NCBI GenBank assembly: GCA_023419875.1 | Contig: JAEZXM010000165.1 | Span: 1 to 12,159 of the forward strand | Reading direction: 5' to 3' | Source: Pseudomonadota bacterium | GTDB taxonomy: Bacteria; Myxococcota; Myxococcia; Myxococcales; Anaeromyxobacteraceae | DNA: 12,159 nt | Part shown: in pieces, positions 1 through 6,590 of the stretch | Numbering within the stretch: position 1 is the first letter of the stretch | How the letters are laid out: each line of letters starts with the position of its first letter | Program-made: the position numbers and the translations under genes | Notes under the pieces: model-generated | Seen by the model: the letters and a program-made list of their open reading frames with translations, nothing else | What the model was told of the DNA's origin: nothing | The model's database searches: none

Positions 1-353
1 TCGCCCGGCGGCGGGGCGGGCTCGTCTTCCTCCAGCTCGCCGAGGTCTGGGCCTTCGAGTCGGCCGAGCGGCTGACCTTCGTCCACACGCGCCACGGGCG
101 GTTCGACGTGGATCTCTCGCTCTCCGCCATCGCCGCGTCCTTCGGGCGCACGCTCCTGCGGGTCCACCGCAGCTGGCTCGTCAACGCAGCGCACGTGCGG
201 CTCCTCGACCGTGACACCGGCGAGGTCGAGTTGCTCGTTGGCGGCGGGCTCCCGGGGGAGCTGCAGGGCGTGCGCGTCCCGGTGGCGCGGGAGCGGGCGG
301 CGGAGGTCCGCGACGCCCTCCTCGCCGGGACCACCGGCCTGCGGCGGCCCTGA
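1..353 (+). CDS. LytTR-family response regulator, C-terminal DNA-binding domain (5' end outside window)
   Basis: An open frame enters from the left edge (codons from base 3) and stops at TGA 351-353, giving about 116 residues. They match a LytTR DNA-binding domain: a start of the type VFLQLAEVWAFESAERLTF, then VHTRHGRF, a hydrophobic helix SLSAIAASFG, and the family signature RVHRSWLVNAAHV, ending with a basic tail VPVARERAAEVRDAL. LytTR proteins (LytR/AgrA/AlgR type) bind direct-repeat DNA sites and are usually the output half of a two-component regulator. The receiver domain, if there is one, lies upstream of the window. A GTG at 108 could start a short frame but would cut the domain in half, so it is not the real start. 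The next gene on the same strand begins about 100 bases later and could be co-transcribed. Family is certain; the signal it responds to is unknown. Confidence 0.88.
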   Translation, partial: ARRRGGLVFLQLAEVWAFESAERLTFVHTRHGRFDVDLSLSAIAASFGRTLLRVHRSWLVNAAHVRLLDRDTGEVELLVGGGLPGELQGVRVPVARERAAEVRDALLAGTTGLRRP

Positions 354-457
354 CCGACCCCGCGGCTCGTGCCCTCCGCGCCCCCGGTCGTCGGCGGGGA
401 GGCCCGGCTCGTCGGCCTCGGCGGCGCCGGGCGCCCTCCCCGCGCGAAGCTGCGGGC

Positions 458-1057
458 ATGTCCCGCACCGACCTCAAGCGCCGCCTCGACCTCGTCCTGC
501 TCGCCGCGGCCACGTTGACCTTCTCGTCCGGACTCACGCTGATCTTCGCCTTCGAAATGGGGCCCGACGCCTACGCGTTGTCCGCGATGGGGGTGCCGTG
601 CCGCGTGTGGCTCAACCTGCACCGGATCTCGGGCGCCGTGCTCGCCGCCGGCGTCGCCCTCCACCTGGCGCTCGACGGGCGCGCCTTCGTCGGGCAGCTC
701 CGCCGCGCCTTTCGCCGCGGCGGCGCCGGCGGCCGGCTCGAGGTCGCCACGTACCTCGCCTTCTCGGTCGTGGCCCTCACCGGGCTCGTGGCCTGGCTGC
801 TCGTCGACGGCTCCGCGCCGCTCACCGGCCCCATCGTGCTCGCGCACCTCCCGCACGGCCGCGACGAGCTGCTCGAGGTGCACGACACGGTGGGCCTCGT
901 GGCGCTGGCGCTCACGGCCAACCACGTGGCCCACCGGTGGAGGTTCCTCTGGCGCGCTGCCGGGGGGCGTCCGCCGCGCGCCGTGATCGGAAGCACCAGG
1001 GGTCCCAACCGGACATCTCTACTTGGCAGAGGGCAGGACAGTTCTACTTGGCGTTGA
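458..1057 (+). CDS. four-helix membrane protein, DUF4405/cytochrome b-like, with IS-derived C-terminal tail
   Basis: The 199-residue product has four predicted membrane helices at about residues 10-32, 51-74, 95-116 and 141-161. Helix 2 carries H55 and H69 and helix 4 carries H142 and H156, both as His-x13-His. In cytochrome b-type proteins such pairs ligate two b-haems, one towards each face of the membrane. Size and layout fit the DUF4405 (flavinylation-associated cytochrome) group, which passes electrons between quinol and periplasmic flavin or haem partners. The partner here is not visible. The body ends near residue 168. The last 25-30 residues (roughly ST RGPNRTSLLG to the end) are polar and are encoded by the IS21-like end at 1011-1059, including the stop codon TGA 1055-1057. 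The original C-terminus was therefore probably replaced. The start ATG has no strong ribosome binding site, only a weak purine stretch. Topology is well supported; haem binding is inferred. Confidence 0.72.
   Translation: MSRTDLKRRLDLVLLAAATLTFSSGLTLIFAFEMGPDAYALSAMGVPCRVWLNLHRISGAVLAAGVALHLALDGRAFVGQLRRAFRRGGAGGRLEVATYLAFSVVALTGLVAWLLVDGSAPLTGPIVLAHLPHGRDELLEVHDTVGLVALALTANHVAHRWRFLWRAAGGRPPRAVIGSTRGPNRTSLLGRGQDSSTWR
1011..1052 (+). repeat. two direct repeats of 17 bp in the IS end
   Basis: GGACATCTCTACTTGGC at 1011-1027 recurs as GGACAGTTCTACTTGGC at 1036-1052. The two copies differ at two of 17 positions and are offset by 25 bp. Short repeats of this spacing near an IS end are typical transposase-binding sites of IS21-type elements. 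Confidence 0.8.
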
Positions 1058-1059
1058 CA
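1011..1059 (-). mobile_element. isolated terminal fragment of an IS21-family-like insertion sequence
   Basis: Read on the minus strand from 1059, the sequence begins TGTCAACGCCAAGTAGAACT and contains a second GCCAAGTAGA...TGTCC unit 25 bases further in. A terminal TG plus multiple repeats of this 'GCCAAGT.GA' kind is how I recall many IS21-family (IstA/IstB) ends. The interior of the element would lie to the left of 1059, but that side is occupied by the membrane protein gene, and no istA or istB is present. Only this end therefore survives, as a deletion remnant. No second end and no target-site duplication were found. The inner border cannot be fixed and may reach to about position 1000. 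Identification is from remembered family features, not a database match. Confidence 0.55.
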
Positions 1060-1072
1060 CGACTCGGAACGC

Positions 1073-2362
1073 TCACTCCTGCAAGCAGAACACCGGATGC
1101 GCCTGATCGCACGGCAGGCTGGTCGGCCCCCAGTTCAGCCACTGCGACGCCGACCCGATCGCCCCTGGCCAGCCGCCCGCGGCCGCCGACGCCGTGCTCC
1201 AGTCGAGACAGGTGCGATCGGCGGTGCCCACCACCTGCGGCGCGAACTGGCCAACCCAGGCGATGGGCTCTGCCGAGGGCGTACCGTCCGCGTGCAGGTC
1301 GATGGGTGCGAGAGGTCCGAGGGACAGGTCGCCGCTCGCGGTGACCGCCACACCGTCATGCCGGACCCAGGGCCCGCCGGCCGCGTCGAAGCGGGCCGCC
1401 ATGGAATGCGTACTGGTCGCCACGGCGGCAAGGTAGGAGCCGGGGAGCCCGGCCGCGGTCGCCTCCGAGGCGCAGAGGGCATCGAGCCCGGCCAGGCCCG
1501 CATCTCCGGTCCGCATCCCCACAGTGACGAAGGCCATGCGGCCGGCAACCGGTGTCGGCGCGACGGGCGCCACGGCATCGGTGCCCAGGCAGAGAAGGCG
1601 GGCCTCGTTGTCGCAGGTCGTGCCGCCCGACGCCGTCCAGGTCCTCGCCCCTCCGCTCGGATCGCCAAGGATCACGCTCTCGCTCGCGGATGTGGAGGTC
1701 CAGCCTGCGCAGTCGAGACCGTTCGACCGACCTTCCGCGTCCGTGCCCGTGAACGCCATGCCGAACGCCATCGCGCCTCTCTCGTCGAGCCACGGCGGGT
1801 AGAACACCTGCCCGTCGAGGAGGGTCTGCACGGAGTCGCCGAACGGGTTGCCGTCCGTCCGTACCCACCCTCTCGCCGATCCGAGCCGGTCGCGCGCGTG
1901 GACGGCCGACGTGGAGAGCCACGCCTTGTACGTCCCCGGCAGCGCGGCCGCGTCCGCGCGCGCCTGGCAGAGCGCGTCCGCCTGCGCGAGGCCGCCGAGG
2001 TCGGGCGCATGCAGGGTCGAGGTCACGAAGACGTAGTTCGCCGTGAGGAACACCGCCTCGACCTGCTGGTCGACCGCGATGTTCACGGTGCACGTGAGGG
2101 CCGTCCCCGTGCATGCTCCTCCCCACCGGATGAATCGGCCTCCCTCCGGGTCCGCAGTGAGGGTGACCGTCGTGCCCGGCTCAAAGCTCACGCTGCAGAG
2201 CGGTTCAAGGCAGTCCACGCCGGGCGGGTCGATCGAGACCATGCCCTCGAGCCCGCCGTCGAGGCGCATCGCGAGCGTGAGCGTGTTGCGTGGACGTGGG
2301 TCGCTGCCGGAGTCGCAGGCGAGGAGGAAGGTGCTCGCGATCACGGTGAAGGTTCGGGACAT
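1073..2362 (-). CDS. lipoprotein with InlB-like repeat and two C-type-lectin-like (DUF1554/endostatin-like) modules
   Basis: The start chosen is ATG 2362-2360, 16 codons inside the longest frame. It has AAAGGTG 7 bases upstream and gives a proper lipoprotein signal, TFLLACDSGS, with lipidated Cys16. The 429-residue product then has an InlB-type beta repeat at about 38-105 (GTTVTLTADPEGG, then RFIRWGGAC). Two tandem modules of about 150 residues follow at about 109-260 and 274-429. Each opens with YVFVTS or MAFVTV, then a GLAGLDALC-type motif. Each has four Cys at nearly identical spacing (132, 218, 250, 258 and 297, 385, 418, 426) and ends LLCL or VFCL, suggesting two disulfides per module. 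Such modules are common in surface lipoproteins of Myxococcota and probably bind glycans or proteins; no enzyme motif is visible. The +2 residue is Asp, which in E. coli retains lipoproteins in the inner membrane; whether that rule applies here is unknown. The stop lies 14 bases from the IS end. Confidence 0.82.
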   Translation of the reverse strand: MSRTFTVIASTFLLACDSGSDPRPRNTLTLAMRLDGGLEGMVSIDPPGVDCLEPLCSVSFEPGTTVTLTADPEGGRFIRWGGACTGTALTCTVNIAVDQQVEAVFLTANYVFVTSTLHAPDLGGLAQADALCQARADAAALPGTYKAWLSTSAVHARDRLGSARGWVRTDGNPFGDSVQTLLDGQVFYPPWLDERGAMAFGMAFTGTDAEGRSNGLDCAGWTSTSASESVILGDPSGGARTWTASGGTTCDNEARLLCLGTDAVAPVAPTPVAGRMAFVTVGMRTGDAGLAGLDALCASEATAAGLPGSYLAAVATSTHSMAARFDAAGGPWVRHDGVAVTASGDLSLGPLAPIDLHADGTPSAEPIAWVGQFAPQVVGTADRTCLDWSTASAAAGGWPGAIGSASQWLNWGPTSLPCDQAHPVFCLQE

Positions 2363-2689
2363 GGACGCGCACCTTTCGTGGAGGTGCCCGGGAGAGCCGA
2401 ACGCGTCCACCCGGCACCGGCAGCAGTGAAGAGCTCAGTCTACCGAGCTTCGTGACCGTCGGGCTGCGAGGAGTCCCCCGGGTAGCGGCCCTCTCCGCCG
2501 CAGGCTTGTCGCCGTCGACGCGGACCCCGGTGCACGTTGCTCGTCACTTCCGTACGGCGGTCAGCGGCGGCGTCTTCGGCCACCCGGCTGCGGGACCGCG
2601 GCGAAGTCACATTCTCGGGGGTGGCATACTCAACACCCTGCCGCACGTGCCGCATGAAGCGGATCGTGCCCTCTCTGAAGGGGAACCCC
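2363..2689. other. intergenic region between two divergent lipoprotein genes
   Basis: About 327 bases separate the chosen starts at 2362 (minus) and 2690 (plus). Both promoters must lie here. I see no convincing -35/-10 pair, no strong palindrome and no small gene with codon use or a ribosome site to support it. The longest plus frame extends through part of this region, from GTG 2537, but reads a basic, low-complexity sequence that does not resemble a protein N-terminus. CATACT at 2625-2630 is a possible -10 element without a good -35. Confidence 0.5.
2677..2684 (+). promoter_or_regulatory. ribosome binding site fixing the start at 2690
   Basis: GAAGGGGA ends 5 bases before ATG 2690. This site, together with the lipoprotein signal that begins exactly there, decides against the upstream in-frame starts at 2537 and 2654. 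Confidence 0.75.
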
Positions 2690-4828
2690 ATGGCTACGTC
2701 GAGAGGGGCGCATTGGCGCTCCCTGGGCTTGTGTGCGTCGCTGCTCCTGCTCGTCGGCTGTGGTGGGGACGCCGCTGACTCCGCCGGGCCTACCTCGGCC
2801 CGCGGCAACGTCTTCCTGCATGGAGTCGAGCTGGTCCAGAACGGCAGCTTCACCGGTGGTCTCGAGGGCTGGGACACGTGGCTCCAGGACGGCGGGGACG
2901 CGGTCTTCGCGGCGAGGGAGGGCCGCGCGGTCGTCCGCGTGAAGACCGTCCCCACGACGCCTTGGGGCATCCAGCTCCTCACCCGCCGCCTGCCCCTCCG
3001 CGCCGGAACCACCTACCGCTTCACGTTCCGCGCCAGGGCCGACGTCCCGGCCACGGTCGACGCGCTGGTCCGTGAGCACGACGCCGACGTGAACGGCGAC
3101 GGGTTCCCCTGGTCGCCGTACACGTACGGGAGCTACTCGGTCGGCACCGAGTGGTCCCGGTACACCGCGGACTTCACCATGTCGCTCGACGACGGGGACG
3201 CCGGGATCTGCTTCTTCGTCGGCCAGGCGACGAGCAAGGTGCTCCTCGACGACGTCTCGCTCGTGGAGGTCATCCCGCCGCCGCCGGGGACCGAGCTCGT
3301 CGACAACGGCGACTTCGCCGAGCGGCTTCGCGGCTGGCAGACCTGGCTCCAGGACGGCGGGGGGGCGACGTTCGGCGTGACCAAGGGCGCCGCGAACGTG
3401 ACCGTGACGACGGCCGCCACCACGCCCTACGGGATCCAGCTCCACCGCGGCGAGCTCCCGCTCTTCGCGGGCCGACGGTACCGGTTCAGCTTCACGGCGT
3501 GGGCGGACGCGCCGGGGACCATCGACGCGCTCGTGGAGGAGAACGGGCACGACGTCGACGGCGACGGCTTCCCCTGGACGTCCTACACGTACGGCAGCTA
3601 CACGCTGGAGACGGCGCCGCAGCGCTACTCCACGGAGTTCACGGTGCCGCTCACCAACGTCGACGCCGGGGTCTACTTCTTCCTCGGCCAGGCCTCGGGG
3701 AAGGTCCGTGTCGACGACGTCTCCGTGGTGGAGCTCCTGCCGCCCGGCGGCTGGGTGCGGCCGCCGCAGCCGGCGGCGCCGTCGACCGAGGGGCTCTCCC
3801 ACGTCGAGGATCCCGAGCACCATGCGACCTGGTTCTTCGCGGACGGTGTGCTGCTCGCGCTCTACAACAACCTGGGCAACACCTTCCCCGAGTTCTGGGT
3901 CGACGGCGTGAACATCATCGGTGGGTACGACCCGGTGGGCAGCGCGACCAACTGGGGACCGCCGGTGAAGGGGCACAGGGCCGGCTACCCCTACGGTCAG
4001 TTCGACGCGGTCGGCTTCGCATACGGTGAATGGCAGGGCTTCTGGTCGGGGTACAACTACATCGATCAGCGGTGGAATACCTGGGCCGGCGTGAACGGCA
4101 ACCCCGGGGCAGCGCGCTCGTTCACCGTCCAGCCCACCGCCGATGGACGGCTCGACGTCCACGTGGTCACCGAGGTGGCCGGTCCCGACGGGCAGCCGCT
4201 CTACGGCTGCGACGTGCACTACTACGTCTCGAGATCCGGGATCGGTGTCCGGAACGACGTGACCGTGCTGTCGGACCTCGAGCCCTGGGGATATGGAGAC
4301 TCGGGCGCTCAGTTCATGATGACGCAGGCGGACTCCGACATCGACCCGGACCTGCCGCTCGACCGCGAGCAGCCGGACCAGTACTTCCAGCTCGCCCTCG
4401 ACGGCTTCGTGCAGGACCTCGACCCCTACCCGCCCTACGGCCAGTACACGCCCTCCGTCGAGTACGCCGACCTGGAGTGGATCTCCCCGCCGTACTTCCA
4501 GATGCACGAGCTCCCCGGCGGCGCCCTGGTGCCGGCGGACGCGCCGAAGAGCTATCTCTCGGTGATGGGGCGCAAGAGCCGTGCGATCAACGTGGCGATG
4601 CGGGTGGACCAGGCGCGCTCGACGCTGCCGCAGCTCGAGTACTACTGCGAGATCAACGGATTCCGCGACTACCTCAACTTCGTCTACAGCGCGGCGCTCG
4701 GGTGGAATGGTCCCGCCGTCGTGCCGACGGGCACCCAGTGGCGCCTCTACGGCGATCTCCTGCCGTGGACCGGCACGGATCCGGAGGCGTTGCGTTCGAT
4801 CCCGATGCTCTCGGACGGCATCCCCTGA
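2690..4828 (+). CDS. lipoprotein with two CBM4/9-like modules and an unrecognised C-terminal domain
   Basis: The 712-residue product starts with a lipoprotein signal (CASLLLLVGCGG, lipidated Cys24). Residues 47-194 and 202-350 are two tandem beta-sandwich modules of CBM4/9 type. Both show a start of NGxF, the block TWLQDGG, GIQL, an RF-F-A-AD stretch, GDGFPW--YTYGSY and a closing VDDVSVVE-like strand. Each carries a DxNGDG or DxDGDG loop (133-138, 288-293) that resembles a calcium site. CBM4/9 modules bind xylan, glucan or cellulose chains. After a Pro-rich linker (351-365) comes a region of about 350 residues that I do not recognise. It is rich in Trp, Tyr and Asp, with motifs FADGVLLALYNNLGNTFPEFW, WSGYNYIDQRWNTWAG and QLEYYCEINGFRDYLNF; a beta-sandwich lyase, hydrolase or mutarotase-like fold is possible. 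The likely role is surface polysaccharide binding or breakdown. A methyltransferase gene follows after 48 bases. Confidence 0.78.
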   Translation: MATSRGAHWRSLGLCASLLLLVGCGGDAADSAGPTSARGNVFLHGVELVQNGSFTGGLEGWDTWLQDGGDAVFAAREGRAVVRVKTVPTTPWGIQLLTRRLPLRAGTTYRFTFRARADVPATVDALVREHDADVNGDGFPWSPYTYGSYSVGTEWSRYTADFTMSLDDGDAGICFFVGQATSKVLLDDVSLVEVIPPPPGTELVDNGDFAERLRGWQTWLQDGGGATFGVTKGAANVTVTTAATTPYGIQLHRGELPLFAGRRYRFSFTAWADAPGTIDALVEENGHDVDGDGFPWTSYTYGSYTLETAPQRYSTEFTVPLTNVDAGVYFFLGQASGKVRVDDVSVVELLPPGGWVRPPQPAAPSTEGLSHVEDPEHHATWFFADGVLLALYNNLGNTFPEFWVDGVNIIGGYDPVGSATNWGPPVKGHRAGYPYGQFDAVGFAYGEWQGFWSGYNYIDQRWNTWAGVNGNPGAARSFTVQPTADGRLDVHVVTEVAGPDGQPLYGCDVHYYVSRSGIGVRNDVTVLSDLEPWGYGDSGAQFMMTQADSDIDPDLPLDREQPDQYFQLALDGFVQDLDPYPPYGQYTPSVEYADLEWISPPYFQMHELPGGALVPADAPKSYLSVMGRKSRAINVAMRVDQARSTLPQLEYYCEINGFRDYLNFVYSAALGWNGPAVVPTGTQWRLYGDLLPWTGTDPEALRSIPMLSDGIP
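2828..3739 (+). repeat. internal duplication of the CBM4/9-like module
   Basis: Two protein repeats of about 148 residues lie at a period of 155 residues (465 bp). Conservation remains at the DNA level in the block TGGCTCCAGGACGGCGGGG, found at 2879-2897 and 3344-3362. The first copy covers about 2828-3271 and the second 3293-3739. Confidence 0.85.
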
Positions 4829-4876
4829 CGAGAAATCCGCCCGGTCGCGGCAGGCTGCCGGTAGAAAGTGCCTCCC

Positions 4877-5602
4877 ATGACCCTGCGCGAGGCATGGAAC
4901 GCCCAGGCCGCGGCCTGGGTCGCCTGGGCGAGGCACGAGAGTGACTCGTACTGGCGATTCCACCGCGATGCCTTCCTCGAGCTGCTCCCCTCCCCGTGCA
5001 CCACGCTCGACGTCGGTTGCGGCGAGGGGCGCTTCCCGCGCGAGCTGAGGTCGCGCGGCCACGCGGTGATCGGGGTCGACGCCTCCGAAGCCCTGATCGC
5101 CCACGCACGCGCCGCCGATCCCGGCGGCGACTACCGCGTCGCGGACACGTCGGCGCTGCCGCTCGCGGACGCGTCGTTCGAGCTGGTCACGGCGTTCATG
5201 GTCCTCCAGGACGTGGACGACATGCCCGTGGCAGTCCGGGAGGCGTCGCGCGTGCTGAAGCCCGGCGGCTTCCTGTGCCTGGCGATCGTCCATCCTCTGG
5301 CGTCCGCCGGCCGGTTCGAGGATCGCGCTTCCGACGCGCCGTTCCTGATCCGAAGCTCGTACTTCGAGCCTCGCCGGTGCGCCGACACGATGGAGCGCGA
5401 CGGGAGGCGCGTGACGTTCCACAGCGAGCACAGGCCGATCGCCGCCTACGTGGACGCGATCTCCGGAGCCGGCCTCCTCGTCGATCGGCTCCGGGAGATC
5501 CCGGATCGGAGCGACCCTCCGGGGAGCCGCTGGCAGCGGGTGCCGCTCTTCCTGCATCTTCGGGCGGTGAAGCCACTCGGGCTCGTGTCGATCCGGACCT
5601 AG
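4877..5602 (+). CDS. class I SAM-dependent methyltransferase
   Basis: The 241-residue protein has the Methyltransf_11 fold in order: an N-terminal helix with AWNAQAAAWVAWARH, motif I LDVGCGEGR (residues 44-52, the SAM-binding loop), an acidic strand end VIGVDASEALI, motif II VADTSALPLADASFELV, then FMVLQDVDD and VLKPGGFL. The substrate is decided by the C-terminal part, which I cannot assign; a small molecule is more likely than DNA, since there is no DPPY-type motif. GTG 4868 in the same frame would add three residues. I prefer ATG 4877 because the family begins close to that point, although neither has a strong ribosome site. The gene follows the CBM lipoprotein on the same strand after 48 bases and may share its transcript; no functional link is evident. 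It is convergent with the next gene. Confidence 0.85.
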   Translation: MTLREAWNAQAAAWVAWARHESDSYWRFHRDAFLELLPSPCTTLDVGCGEGRFPRELRSRGHAVIGVDASEALIAHARAADPGGDYRVADTSALPLADASFELVTAFMVLQDVDDMPVAVREASRVLKPGGFLCLAIVHPLASAGRFEDRASDAPFLIRSSYFEPRRCADTMERDGRRVTFHSEHRPIAAYVDAISGAGLLVDRLREIPDRSDPPGSRWQRVPLFLHLRAVKPLGLVSIRT

Positions 5603-5674
5603 GAGACGGTCCCGGAGCCCTCGGCAACGTTCCCGGGTGGCGTCGTGCTGCTCAGGTACGAGCGGGGGTAGCTC

Positions 5675-6430
5675 TCAGGGCATCGCCGCCGTGGCCATGA
5701 GATCCACCACGCGCTCGCCCAGCCCCGCGAGCTCGTCCTTCCCGAGCAGGAGCGGATCGTTCTGCGTCACGATCCGCGCGCCGAGATCCTCGATCTGACC
5801 GAGCGCGAGCTCGTAGCTCCCGTCCCCGTGCGTGAGCGGGATGAGGACGCTCGGCCGGAGCTGACGCGCGAGGTTGAAGGAGCGGACGTTCCGGCGGCCG
5901 TCGCGGTCGTCCTCCGCGTTGAAGATGGCCACGTCCACCCGTCCCAGGGCGGCGCGCTGCTCGGGGGTGAAGGTCTCCTGCACGATGCACGGGAAGTAGG
6001 CGATCCGCAGCCCGTCCGCCTCCAGCAGCCAGATCACGTAGTCGGGCGGCGAGGTGATCTCCTTCCCGTAGTGGCTCGCGGCGATGCCGGTCAACACCAC
6101 GTCCTTCACCGCGGTCCGGCCCGGGCGCACGAGGACGCCCGGCTCGTCGCCGCGCAGCGTCCGGTAGTACTTCCAGCGGGGCTCGCCCGTGACGTGCTCC
6201 TCGACCTGGTGATCGTGGGTCAGCGCGGTCACGTCCGCGGGCACGGCGCCCGAGCGCGGGTCGAACGCCACCGAGGTGCCAGCCCGCGAGATCACGACGA
6301 CCGAGACGTCGTTGGCGCGCTCCAGCTTGCGGAGCGCGGTCTTCCCCGTGGTGTTGACGAAGCGTTGGGGCGGCGCGGGAGCGGGCTCCGCGGCCAGGGT
6401 GACGGCGATGGCGAGGGCGATCGCGAGCAC
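5675..6430 (-). CDS. secreted metallo-beta-lactamase-fold protein, UlaG-like, altered metal ligands
   Basis: The product has 251 residues from GTG 6430, which has AAGGAG 5 bases upstream. The N-terminus MLAIALAIAVTLAAEPAPAP is a signal peptide with an Ala-rich cleavage region, so the protein is probably periplasmic. The order FDPRSG (57-62), THDHQVEEH (71-79), GIAASHYG (115-122), LEADGLRIAYFP (136-147), VDVAIFNAEDD (165-175) and LIPLTHGDGS (196-205) follows UlaG/RomA-type metallo-hydrolases. H72, H74, H120 and H201 occupy metal-ligand-like positions. However, the canonical HxHxDH reads HDHQVE here, with the next His only at 79, and the usual Asp after the strand (ysGDt) is Cys148. The enzyme may bind one metal, use other ligands, or be inactive. 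It is divergent from the LacI regulator, with an operator-like palindrome between the two, so it is probably a target of that regulator. Confidence 0.72.
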   Translation of the reverse strand: MLAIALAIAVTLAAEPAPAPPQRFVNTTGKTALRKLERANDVSVVVISRAGTSVAFDPRSGAVPADVTALTHDHQVEEHVTGEPRWKYYRTLRGDEPGVLVRPGRTAVKDVVLTGIAASHYGKEITSPPDYVIWLLEADGLRIAYFPCIVQETFTPEQRAALGRVDVAIFNAEDDRDGRRNVRSFNLARQLRPSVLIPLTHGDGSYELALGQIEDLGARIVTQNDPLLLGKDELAGLGERVVDLMATAAMP

Positions 6431-6435
6431 ACGAG

Positions 6436-6441
6436 CTCCTT
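6436..6441 (-). promoter_or_regulatory. ribosome binding site for the GTG start at 6430
   Basis: Minus-strand AAGGAG lies 5 bases before GTG 6430. It supports this start over a frame-shifted longer minus frame whose translation is Arg/Ala-rich and has no domain. Confidence 0.75.
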
Positions 6442-6489
6442 TCCCGAGGCACGCACCGCTCTGGCGGCGTGCCGCAGGTTTCAGGTGTT

Positions 6490-6503
6490 GTTTATCGATA
6501 AAC
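6490..6503. promoter_or_regulatory. LacI-type operator candidate
   Basis: GTTTATCGATAAAC is a perfect 14-bp palindrome centred on CG, the usual centre of LacI/GalR-family operators, where the hinge helices insert. It sits in the only AT-rich patch of the divergent region, 59 bases before the minus-strand start at 6430 and 87 bases before the LacI start at 6591. It could thus repress both genes. I saw no second copy in the window, including upstream of the GH3 and GH11 genes. Confidence 0.65.
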
Positions 6504-6590
6504 TAGAACCCTCGGCCGCCGCGGTCAACGGCTTTCTCCTCGCGCGAGCAGGGCGTCGGCGGTACAAGCATCTGCGTGACCCGACGGCTG

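Noticed and set aside
211..1344. A 377-codon plus-strand frame crossing the LytTR and cytochrome genes
   Set aside because: The translation is Arg/Pro/Ala-rich with no family match; it is out of frame with two recognisable genes.
1097..2455. A 452-codon plus-strand frame opposite the lectin-like lipoprotein
   Set aside because: Basic low-complexity product; the minus strand has signal peptide, lipobox, repeats and conserved Cys spacing.
2537..2689. N-terminal extension of the CBM lipoprotein from GTG 2537
   Set aside because: A good ribosome site and an intact lipoprotein signal begin at ATG 2690; the extension would bury the signal peptide.
4848..4860. CGGCAGGCTGCCG hairpin as a terminator before the methyltransferase
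   Set aside because: The stem leaves almost no loop, no T-run follows, and it sits just before a start codon.
2630..5557. A 975-codon open frame on the minus strand
   Set aside because: It lies antisense to the CBM lipoprotein and methyltransferase, is rich in Arg/Val/Glu/His without any domain, and results from GC bias at third positions of the real genes.
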